The position numbers and the translations under genes were made by a program. A stretch of DNA of 12,049 nt from DATBFX01 sp036558305 (lineage in GTDB: Bacteria > Chloroflexota > Chloroflexia > Thermomicrobiales > UBA6265): NCBI GenBank assembly GCA_036558305.1, contig DATBFX010000247.1, forward strand, positions 1-12,049. The letters are read 5' to 3'. The notes under the pieces were generated by a model. The model ran no database searches and was not told where the DNA came from. It saw nothing but the letters and a program-made list of their open reading frames with translations. This document shows positions 6,334 through 12,049 of this stretch, in pieces. Every line of letters starts with the position of its first letter. Position 1 is the first letter of the stretch.

Positions 6334-6448
6334 CCTCGCGGACCCTCCCCCGACCGTCATCGACGTGAGACACTTTACCCCGACGCCGCCCCGCACGGAA
6401 TTCCGGCGTGGCCGGTGTCGAATGCACCCTTGACCTCGGAGACAATCG

Positions 6449-7006
6449 ATGGATTTTCCGAACGACCGCGACGAAACCGACGAGATTGACACCCTCTTCG
6501 AGCGCCTCTACGGCCCGCTCGAACTGCGCTCCCCCACCGAGCAGACCGACCGCCCCGACGAGATCGTCGTCGCCCGCCGCGCCCTGGAACCGGTCCGCCA
6601 GTCCCTGAGTGACGCCGGGTTTTACGCCTACGGGACCTTCGACGATCAGCACCGCTGGACGATCGCCGTCGACGACGAAGCCGGCCGCGTCGACGTCCGC
6701 ATCGGACCCGACGGATTCGTCGTCGAACTCTGGGCCTCCTCGCCGGGTCTCTTCGCCGACGAGCAAAACGAGTGGCGCCGCCGTGCCCTGGAACGCCTGG
6801 CGCGGATGACCATCCCCACCATCTCCCGCGGTCAACTCGAACCCCACCAGATCGCGACCTGGGACGAAGTCGACCACGGCGTCGCCGTCCGCCTCCACTA
6901 CGAACTCCCCTTCACGCAGGCCGAAACCGTCGGTTCGTTCGTCCGCGCCCATCTCACCGAGTTGGACGACGTGCTGACCCTGGTCGAATCGCGCGTGACC
7001 TCGTGA
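6449..7006 (+). CDS. Hypothetical protein, 185 residues (possible YbjN/chaperone-like fold)
   Basis: I do not recognise this protein with certainty. It is acidic, with no signal peptide or membrane helix. A charged N-terminus (DETDEIDTLFERLYGPLEL) is followed by a helix (VVARRALEPVRQSLSDAGF) and a run of probable strands (HRWTIAVDDEAGRVDVRIGPDGFVVELWASS). Then come a helix (EWRRRALERLARM) and a closing segment LHYELPFTQAETVGSFVRAHLTELDDVLTLVESRV. That strand-then-helix ending resembles YbjN and type III chaperone-like domains, but only as a pattern. The ATG at 6449 has GGAG 7 bases upstream. The secreted cupin-like gene begins 31 bases downstream, so the two are probably co-transcribed. Confidence 0.72.
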   Translation: MDFPNDRDETDEIDTLFERLYGPLELRSPTEQTDRPDEIVVARRALEPVRQSLSDAGFYAYGTFDDQHRWTIAVDDEAGRVDVRIGPDGFVVELWASSPGLFADEQNEWRRRALERLARMTIPTISRGQLEPHQIATWDEVDHGVAVRLHYELPFTQAETVGSFVRAHLTELDDVLTLVESRVTS

Positions 7007-7037
7007 TCGTTCGCGATCGTCCGAAAGGAGACTCCGC

Positions 7038-7952
7038 ATGCGCCGTCTGATCTCCTCCCTGTTCGCCCTGATCCTCCTTCTCGGCGGCGGCGGAGCGGCG
7101 CTTGCACGCCAGGGGACGCCAACACCTTTCGAGCTATCACCGGGAATCACCGCGGCATTTTCCGTCTCGGTCCCCGTCGACGCGCTTCCCGCGGACTCCG
7201 GCGTCGTCCTCTTTGCCCGCTATCGCCTGGCCCCCGGCGCCGAGGTACCCGCCAGCGCCGGCCAGAATATTGCCATGGTTTATGTCGAGTCGGGTGAGTT
7301 AACGCTGACCGGGAATGGCCCGGCCTCAATTTACCGTGGTGGGCAAAGCCAGCCCAAAGCCGAGCCCAACGAGCCGGGCGTCGAAGAGGTCCTGGCGGCG
7401 GGCGACATCCTGTATTCGCCCGTCTGCTCCGTCACCGGACTCCGCAACGACGGCGCGGCGCCGCTCTCGGTCCTCCTCGGCGGCGTCACCGGTTTCGGCA
7501 CGGACACCTGCCCCGGTGCTACCCCGGTCGCCGAGAGTACCGACAACACCGGCCTGGTGACCGATTTCCTCGCCCTCGGTCAGACGAAGCCGCCGGCGAC
7601 GCTCCCCGCCCAGTTGGCGATAGTGAAAGCCACCTACGCCCCCGGCGCCTCCGATCCGCCCGGCGCCAACAGCGGCACGGTCCTCGCCCGCGTCGACAGC
7701 GGCACCTTTTCGCTGACGATGAGCGAAGGCGAGGGAACGATCATCCGCAAACCCGCCGATCCCAGCGATTTCTTCTCCGCCCAACAAGACCCGCTGGTCG
7801 CCGGGGTCGAGGCGACGCTCAATCCGGGCGACATGGTCTGGGAAGCCGGCGGCACGTCGATCCAGGGCCGCAACAGCGGCACCGAACCGGCCACGGTCGT
7901 CCTCTTCGTCCTCGTCTCGAACCCGGCCAGCCCGGCAACGCCGACCACCTGA
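7038..7952 (+). CDS. Secreted tandem cupin-like protein lacking histidines
   Basis: The product (304 residues) has a clear signal peptide: RR, a hydrophobic core LISSLFALILLLGGGGA, and a likely cut after ALA (residue 23). The mature part seems to repeat twice. The first unit runs YRLAPGAEVPASAG...VYVESGELTLTG...EEVLAAGDILYSP, and the second YAPGASDPPGANSG...ARVDSGTFSLTM...EATLNPGDMVWEAGG. These follow the cupin strand order (PG...GE/GT...PGD), yet the metal-binding histidines are missing and the whole protein has no histidine at all. Two cysteines (130 and 158) could form a disulphide. A good ribosome site, AAAGGAG (7023-7029), lies 8 bases before ATG. The protein ends in a proline/threonine tail. 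Probably a non-enzymatic binding protein outside the membrane; the ligand is unknown. Confidence 0.78.
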   Translation: MRRLISSLFALILLLGGGGAALARQGTPTPFELSPGITAAFSVSVPVDALPADSGVVLFARYRLAPGAEVPASAGQNIAMVYVESGELTLTGNGPASIYRGGQSQPKAEPNEPGVEEVLAAGDILYSPVCSVTGLRNDGAAPLSVLLGGVTGFGTDTCPGATPVAESTDNTGLVTDFLALGQTKPPATLPAQLAIVKATYAPGASDPPGANSGTVLARVDSGTFSLTMSEGEGTIIRKPADPSDFFSAQQDPLVAGVEATLNPGDMVWEAGGTSIQGRNSGTEPATVVLFVLVSNPASPATPTT

Positions 7953-7957
7953 GCGAC

Positions 7958-7986
7958 TTCGGCCCGCGCCGCGCAGTCGCTACACT
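7958..7986 (+). promoter_or_regulatory. Weak possible promoter of the adenine deaminase gene
   Basis: TACACT at 7981-7986 resembles a -10 box in the 77-base gap before the deaminase gene. The -35 position 17 bases upstream (TTCGGC, 7958-7963) is poor. Co-transcription from the cupin-like gene is equally possible. Confidence 0.22.
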
Positions 7987-8029
7987 CGGTCCAACCGGTT
8001 TTGGCGGATCGCTGCGGGAGGGAAGAACG

Positions 8030-9733
8030 GTGGTTGACGGTTTCGACTCAATGGCCTGGCGACGCCGACTCGTCGCCGCGCGCGGGACGGGTCCGGCCGA
8101 TCTCCTCCTCGTCGGCGGCAAGGTCGTCAACGTCTTCTCGGGCGAGTTGGAGGAGACGAACGTCGCCATCGTCGGCGACCGCATCGCCTACGTCGGCGAC
8201 TTCGGCCGCGCCTGGGAGACGATCGACGTCCGCGGCAAGTTCGTCGCCCCATCGTTCATCGATGCCCACTACCACGTCGAGAGTTCCCTGGTCTGGCTCC
8301 CGGAGCTCGCCCGCGCCGTCGTCCCCCACGGGACCGGAGCCGTCGTCACCGACCCCCACGAACTCGCCAACGTCGCCGGACTACCCGCCCTCACCGCGCT
8401 CCGGGAAGTGGCGCGCGGTCTGCCGTTCCACCTCCGCTTCACGGCCCCGTCGTGCGTCCCCGCCAGCGAGCACGAGAGCCCCGGCGCCCGCTTCGGCGTC
8501 GACGAGATCGCCGAGGTGTTGAGCTGGCCGGAGACCGTCGGGCTCGGCGAGTTGATGAACTTCCCCGGTGTCGTCGCGGGCGATCCGGAGATCGCCGCCA
8601 AACTCCGCGTCTCGGCCGGCCGCCGCCGCGACGGTCACGCCCCCGGTCTCCGCGACTCGGCGATGCAGGCGTACGCGGGATCGGGCATTGGGTCCGACCA
8701 CGAATCGACGACGCTCGCGGAGGCGCGGGCCAAACTCCGCGCCGGTCTGATGATCATGATCCGCGAGGGATCCTCGGAGCACAACCTCCACGACCTCCTC
8801 CCACTCGTCACCGACCGGACCTACCCCCGCTGCTGCTTCGCCTCCGACGACCGCGACTGCCATACTCTCCTCCACGACGGCCACATCGACCAAAGTCTCC
8901 GCCTCGCCATCGCCGCCGGTCTCGATCCGATCCGCGCCATCCGCATGGCGACCTGGAACGCCGCCGACTACTGGCGCCTCGACGGCATCGGCGCCGTCGC
9001 CCCCGGTTACGAAGCCAACCTCGTCGTCCTCGACGACCTGGAGCAACTCAACGTCGCCATGACCATCTTCCAGGGCAAGATCGTCGCCCGCGACGGCACC
9101 CTCGTCGCCGACCTCCCGGCCGCGCCGGTCCCGGATTTCCTGCTCAACTCGGTCAACGTCGCGCCGATCACGCTGAACGATCTCAAGCTCCGTCCCGAAC
9201 ATGCGCGTCAGGCCGTCGAAGTCATCCCCGGCCAGATCGTGACCCGTCTGGCCCAGGTCACTCCCGCAATCGAGGGTGAATCGGCAATCGCCGACCCCTC
9301 GCAGGACCTCCTCAAACTCGTCTGCGTCGAGCGCCACCACGCCACCGGCCGCGTCGGCGTCGGCTACGTCAAGGGGTTCGGTCTCAAGCGCGGCGCCCTC
9401 GCCAGCACCATTGCCCATGACGCCCACAACATCGTCGCCGTCGGCGCCGACGACGCCGCCATCCTCGCCGCCATTGCCACCGTCGTCGAGACCCAGGGCG
9501 GTCTCGCCGCCGTCGCCGAGGGTCTCGTCCTCGCCCACCTCCCCCTCCCCATCGCCGGTCTCCTCTCCGACCGCCCGCTCGAAGAGGTCGCCGCCACCTA
9601 CGACCAACTCGAAGGCACGGCGAGGGGATTGGGCAGCAATCTGCCATCGCCGTTTGGGTTACTCGCCTTCCTGGCGCTGTCGGTAATTCCGGCGGCGAGG
9701 GTGACGGACAAGGGGTTCTTGCGGGTCGGGTAG
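8030..9733 (+). CDS. ade: Adenine deaminase (amidohydrolase superfamily)
   Basis: The product (567 residues) should convert adenine to hypoxanthine and ammonia in purine salvage, in the cytoplasm. The length is normal for the family. Visible hallmarks: the amidohydrolase entry FVAPSFIDAHYHVESS with the metal pair H80/H82, GHAPGL, the Ade-specific SGIGSDHESTT, IMIREGSSEHNL, the metal-site FASDDRD, and RMATWNAADYWRL followed by GYEANLVVLDD. The adenine-deaminase C-terminal domain contributes GVGYVKGFGLKRGALASTIAHDAHNIVAVG and ends LSVIPAARVTDKG, as in known members. GTG 8030 is preceded by GGGAGG (8015-8020), which favours it over ATG 8051. Motif IDAHYHVESS has PS before it where PG is usual. 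The gene ends 6 bases before an inverted-repeat unit. Confidence 0.93.
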   Translation: MVDGFDSMAWRRRLVAARGTGPADLLLVGGKVVNVFSGELEETNVAIVGDRIAYVGDFGRAWETIDVRGKFVAPSFIDAHYHVESSLVWLPELARAVVPHGTGAVVTDPHELANVAGLPALTALREVARGLPFHLRFTAPSCVPASEHESPGARFGVDEIAEVLSWPETVGLGELMNFPGVVAGDPEIAAKLRVSAGRRRDGHAPGLRDSAMQAYAGSGIGSDHESTTLAEARAKLRAGLMIMIREGSSEHNLHDLLPLVTDRTYPRCCFASDDRDCHTLLHDGHIDQSLRLAIAAGLDPIRAIRMATWNAADYWRLDGIGAVAPGYEANLVVLDDLEQLNVAMTIFQGKIVARDGTLVADLPAAPVPDFLLNSVNVAPITLNDLKLRPEHARQAVEVIPGQIVTRLAQVTPAIEGESAIADPSQDLLKLVCVERHHATGRVGVGYVKGFGLKRGALASTIAHDAHNIVAVGADDAAILAAIATVVETQGGLAAVAEGLVLAHLPLPIAGLLSDRPLEEVAATYDQLEGTARGLGSNLPSPFGLLAFLALSVIPAARVTDKGFLRVG

Positions 9734-9739
9734 ATGGCC

Positions 9740-9880
9740 GCCCTCACCCCCGGCCCCTCTCCCTTCCGAGGGAGAGGGGAGCGTTCCTCAATCGGGCGGC
9801 GTGGAAATCGAGGCAACCGCTTCCGTCGGCGCGGTTTCCCCCTCTCCCTCGGAAGGGAGAACGGGTCAGGGGGTGAGGGC
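9740..9880. repeat. Pair of inverted repeat copies, each with its own hairpin
   Basis: The left copy (9740-9779) begins GCCCTCACCCCC and contains an 11-bp hairpin: CCCCTCTCCCT (9754-9764), loop TCCG, AGGGAGAGGGG (9769-9779). The right copy (9838-9880) is nearly its reverse complement, ending GGGGGTGAGGGC. Its hairpin is reduced to 7 pairs (TCTCCCT 9843-9849 with AGGGAGA 9854-9860). About 58 bases separate the copies. The unit lies between the convergent adenine deaminase and ABC ATPase genes and includes the ATPase stop codon. From memory, CCCTCACCCC...CTCTCCC-type palindromes are widespread intergenic repeats in several phyla. No T-run follows, so intrinsic termination is uncertain. Confidence 0.85.
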
Positions 9881-10909
9881 AAAAACTCCCTCCTCATAGA
9901 TCCTTCTCACAATGTCCTCGATATCCGGTTCCTCGATCGCCACGTCCCGCACGTCGTGCGCGGCCGCGACTGCCCCGATCAACTCGGCGGGATTCACCCG
10001 CTCCCGGTCGAATCGCAGCCAATACCGCGGCCCGTCGGACCGCACGACAATCACCCGACCGTCCGCCGTCAATTCCTCGGGTACCAGACACCCGGCAACT
10101 CCCTCCCCCGATGCGAGGTCCACGATCAGTGTTCGGTGCGTCCCGAACCGCCGCCGGATCTCGTCGATCCCCCCGTCGTAGATCAACCGCCCGTGATCGA
10201 TGATCATCATCCGCCGGCAGAGATGTTCGACGTCAACCAGGTCGTGCGTCGTCAGGATGATCGTCACCCCGCGCTCGCGGTTGATTCGCTGCAAGAAATC
10301 GCGGACGCGCGCCTTGGCGACCACGTCGAGCCCGATCGTCGGTTCGTCCAGGTAGAGTATCTTCGGGTCGTGCAGGAGCGCCGCCGCCAGGTCTCCCCGC
10401 ATCCGCTGGCCGAGCGAAAGTTGGCGCACCGGCGTTTCCAGGAACGGATCGAGATCGAGCAGCGCCCGCAACTCGCCAAGATTTTCTCGGTGCCGCTCGG
10501 ACGTGACCCCGTAGACGTGCCGCAACAGATCGAGCGACTCGATCAGCGGCAAATCCCACCAGAGTTGCGTCCGTTGCCCGAAGACGACCCCGATCCGCCG
10601 CGCCAGCGCCTTCCGGTTCCGCCACGGCGTCAATCCGGCCACCGTCGCCTCGCCCGACGACGGCACCAGGATGCCGGTCAGCATCTTGATCGTGGTCGAT
10701 TTCCCCGCCCCGTTCGGCCCGACGTACCCGACGATCTCCCCCGCCGCCACCTCGAACGAGATCCCGGCGACCGCCTGCACCTGCCGCCCGGAGCGATCGA
10801 CCAATCCCCGCAGCGCGCCGAGCGCACCCTTGTGGTGCCGCGCCACCCAGAACGTCTTCGTCAAATCGCGGACGCAAATCCCCGCCGGTGCGTCGCTGCG
10901 AGCTGACAC
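9866..10909 (-). CDS. ABC-2 exporter ATP-binding protein (COG4586 type)
   Basis: The product (347 residues) powers the exporter formed with the two permeases encoded upstream. The COG4586-type N-terminus (KTFWVARHHKGALGALRGL) precedes Walker A GPNGAGKST (64-72). The Q-loop lies in GVVFGQRTQLWWDLP (Q112), the signature is LSLGQ (164-168), Walker B ILYLDE (184-189), D-loop GLD (193-195), and the switch histidine is H222 in TTHD. All catalytic residues are present. The C-terminal extension of about 100 residues is usual for this type. The start is GTG 10909, set by GGAGG five bases upstream (10915-10919); the frame is open far upstream but runs across a repeat and has no homology there. The last residues ALTP and the stop are encoded by the 9838-9880 repeat. 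The exported substrate is unknown. Confidence 0.92.
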   Translation of the reverse strand: MSARSDAPAGICVRDLTKTFWVARHHKGALGALRGLVDRSGRQVQAVAGISFEVAAGEIVGYVGPNGAGKSTTIKMLTGILVPSSGEATVAGLTPWRNRKALARRIGVVFGQRTQLWWDLPLIESLDLLRHVYGVTSERHRENLGELRALLDLDPFLETPVRQLSLGQRMRGDLAAALLHDPKILYLDEPTIGLDVVAKARVRDFLQRINRERGVTIILTTHDLVDVEHLCRRMMIIDHGRLIYDGGIDEIRRRFGTHRTLIVDLASGEGVAGCLVPEELTADGRVIVVRSDGPRYWLRFDRERVNPAELIGAVAAAHDVRDVAIEEPDIEDIVRRIYEEGVFALTP

Positions 10910-10914
10910 CGCTA

Positions 10915-10919
10915 CCTCC
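10915..10919 (-). promoter_or_regulatory. Ribosome binding site that fixes the ATPase start
   Basis: GGAGG on the minus strand, five bases before GTG 10909. It sits just outside the heptamer inverted repeat (3 bases away), so folding of that repeat could affect access by ribosomes. Confidence 0.7.
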
Positions 10920-10922
10920 AAC

Positions 10923-10993
10923 CGGAAGGCGGAGGGCGGAGGGCGGAGGGCGGAAACGCATCGTTTATCCCGCCCTCCGCCTTCCGCCTTCCG
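10923..10993. repeat. 71-bp inverted repeat of CGGARGG units inside the ABC operon
   Basis: The left arm (10923-10946) and right arm (10970-10993) are reverse complements over 24 bases with one mismatch. Both are made of 7-base CGGAAGG/CGGAGGG units, with further units (to about 10953) on the left. The 23-base centre includes AAACGCATCGTTT, a small palindrome-like segment. It belongs to the same family as 2745-2852. It lies between the second permease and the ATPase, where operon genes normally sit close together. Confidence 0.82.
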
Positions 10994-11024
10994 TTCGACA
11001 AAGACGGCAAGGATACCAACCGTG

Positions 11025-11846
11025 TCAACTGCCGGTGCTGCGGTAGTGGCGGACTCCGACGCGCCAGAAGAATCCGGCGACGAAGCAGAACGCAACCGCA
11101 ACCACGGGCGCGACGAAGCGAGCGAATGCCGGCAGCCCGAGCGGATCGGGTTTGTGGAGGAGGTAGAGCGCCGGCAAGAAGATCGTGAACCCGAGCGGGA
11201 TGAACCAGAGAAAAAGCCGGCGCAGCCAGACGTCGAAGATGTGTAAGGGGTATTGCGCCATCGTCGTCCCACCGTAGGTGAACGCATTGACGGCCTCGGT
11301 GGCTTCGGTTGTCCAGAAGCACATCGTCGCCTCAAAAGTAAACAGTGCGGTGAACAACACCGACGCGCTGGCGATGACCACGGGCAGGTAGATCGCTCGC
11401 CCAATCGTCCACGGGACGTCGACCAACCTGAGCGCGATGCCGAAGGCGATGACGCCCTGGAGAAACCGGCCGAATTGGTGCAGCTTCACGTCGGAGCAGA
11501 AGATCTGCAACAGCGGGCTAATCGGGCGGGTGAGTATGCGGTCGAACTCTCCACGCACAATCTGTTGCGAGAACCCGTCGAACGCGCTCCCGAAGATCTT
11601 GGCGATGCCGAAGGCCATTTCGCTCAGGCCGTAGAGAAAGGCGATCTCACCCGCGCGCCAGCCGCCCATCGTCTCGAAGTGGCGAAACAGGATGAAGATC
11701 GTCGCCAACTCCAACCCGTTCACCAAAAAAATCCCGAAGAATTGCAGCACGAAGGACGTCTTGTACTGCATCTGGCCGCGGATGCGGGCTCCCGCGAAGC
11801 GGCGATACAACCGCGCTTCTCGGGCGACGCCATGCCGGTCAACCAC
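11025..11846 (-). CDS. ABC-2 type permease (COG3694 type)
   Basis: The product (273 residues) is a membrane subunit of the exporter with about six hydrophobic segments, for example VLQFFGIFLVNGLELATIFILF, VVIASASVLFTALFTF and FVAPVVAVAFCFVAGFFW. The hallmark is QQIVRGEFDRILTRPISPLLQIF (about residues 93-115), closely matching the GxxDxxLxRPxSPLxQ pattern of this family. The following TTMAQYPLHIFDVWLRRLFLWFIPLGFTIFLPALYLL is also typical. GTG 11846 starts 8 bases inside the end of the upstream permease gene, implying translational coupling; no strong separate ribosome site is seen. An ATG 25 codons later is too far in to leave the usual cytoplasmic N-terminus. Confidence 0.88.
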   Translation of the reverse strand: MVDRHGVAREARLYRRFAGARIRGQMQYKTSFVLQFFGIFLVNGLELATIFILFRHFETMGGWRAGEIAFLYGLSEMAFGIAKIFGSAFDGFSQQIVRGEFDRILTRPISPLLQIFCSDVKLHQFGRFLQGVIAFGIALRLVDVPWTIGRAIYLPVVIASASVLFTALFTFEATMCFWTTEATEAVNAFTYGGTTMAQYPLHIFDVWLRRLFLWFIPLGFTIFLPALYLLHKPDPLGLPAFARFVAPVVAVAFCFVAGFFWRVGVRHYRSTGS

Positions 11847-12049
11847 CCTGGATCACCACCTTCCGCATCGCCAGGCGCAGCATGAGCAGGGCCAGTCCGC
11901 TCAGCGCGATCGCCCAGAACACCTCCAGCCCGATCGCCCTCACCGCACTCCCATGCCCGAGAAAGACTTCGATCGGCACCATGATGAACGTCCGAAAGGG
12001 GAGGAGGTTGGCGATGGTTTGCAACCAGGGCGGGAAGAACGTGATCGGC
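11839..12049 (-). CDS. ABC-2 type permease (COG4587 type), C-terminal part; 5' end outside window
   Basis: The frame is open from the window edge to TGA (11841-11839), giving about 70 residues. The visible PITFFPPWLQTIANLLPFRTF segment, followed by P-x3-FLG, is the characteristic end region of this permease family. It is followed by a membrane helix (AIGLEVFWAIALSGLALLMLRLAM) and the family's terminal basic stretch and QGG. It overlaps the next permease gene by 8 bases. Together the two permeases and the ATPase form a full ABC-2 exporter read leftward, and the promoter must lie beyond the window. Confidence 0.85.
   Translation of the reverse strand, partial: PITFFPPWLQTIANLLPFRTFIMVPIEVFLGHGSAVRAIGLEVFWAIALSGLALLMLRLAMRKVVIQGG

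Noticed and set aside
6334..6492. N-terminal extension of the SnoaL-like frame to 6492
   Set aside because: It overlaps the start of the divergent gene at 6449, adds low-complexity residues, and the best ribosome site serves ATG 6333.
5861..7150. 429-residue minus-strand frame across the SnoaL-like and hypothetical genes
   Set aside because: It crosses the inverted-repeat element and two better-supported genes in other frames; no recognisable motif.
8381..9607. 408-residue minus-strand frame opposite adenine deaminase
   Set aside because: Shadow of a clearly recognised enzyme; composition is dominated by G, D, V and E.
9734..10906. 390-residue plus-strand frame opposite the ABC ATPase
   Set aside because: It begins in a palindromic repeat and is R/P/D/H-rich; the minus strand carries every ABC ATPase motif.
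2745..10993. CRISPR array suggested by repeated GC-rich units
   Set aside because: Units are 7-base tandem and inverted copies without regular unique spacers, and no cas genes are present.
10910..11404. N-terminal extension of the ABC ATPase frame up to 11404
   Set aside because: It would overlap the permease gene and read through the heptamer repeat; a GGAGG site and GTG at 10909 give the normal family start.
1..12049. tRNA, rRNA or mobile-element enzyme genes
   Set aside because: No cloverleaf-like segment, rRNA-like sequence or transposase/integrase motif was found on either strand by eye.

Overview
The window is GC-rich (about two thirds G+C by eye) and densely coding on both strands. 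It looks like a chromosomal segment of a free-living high-GC bacterium. The mix of genes (an ECF sigma factor with a zinc-motif anti-sigma factor, a COG4586/COG4587/COG3694-type ABC-2 exporter, adenine deaminase) and the many short intergenic palindromes fit Chloroflexota of the Thermomicrobia type. This assignment is an inference; there is no rRNA or other phylogenetic marker here. I see no tRNA, rRNA, CRISPR array, transposase, phage or plasmid gene.

Layout. 1-525 (+): the C-terminal part of folC, cut by the window edge and carrying a dispersed repeat read in frame. 777-2449 (+): an ECF sigma factor and its membrane-bound anti-sigma factor, overlapping by 4 bp. 2507-2722 (-): a 71-residue protein of unknown function. 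2933-5788 (+): an operon of a polyprenol-phosphate-type family 2 glycosyltransferase, a UPF0104/flippase-like membrane protein (4-bp overlap) and a class I methyltransferase, suggesting lipid-linked glycan or glycolipid work at the membrane. 5929-6333 (-): a SnoaL/NTF2-like protein. 6449-7952 (+): an unrecognised 185-residue protein followed by a secreted, histidine-free double-cupin-like protein. 8030-9733 (+): adenine deaminase. 9866-12049 (-): an ABC-2 exporter operon transcribed leftward as permease (cut by the window edge), permease, ATPase.

The least ordinary content is between the genes. Five inverted-repeat units of 48-141 bp lie at 2454-2501, 2745-2852, 5834-5933, 9740-9880 and 10923-10993. 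All three convergent gene junctions contain one. Two supply the stop codon, and in one case the last residues, of the neighbouring gene, and a sixth repeat is read in frame inside folC. Two of the families are built from 7-base units (CGGARGG and TGTTCCC), and a third heptamer (TCAGTCC, twice) sits inside one of them. No enzyme that could move them is encoded here.

No stretch longer than 300 bases lacks a gene. The longest gaps are 526-776 (possible ECF-type promoter and a foldable leader) and 2723-2932 (heptamer inverted repeat and a sigma-70-like promoter). I found no convincing new multi-gene system. The best leads are the repeat-gene junctions, the histidine-free secreted double cupin with its unknown partner, and the hairpin inserted inside the ABC exporter operon.
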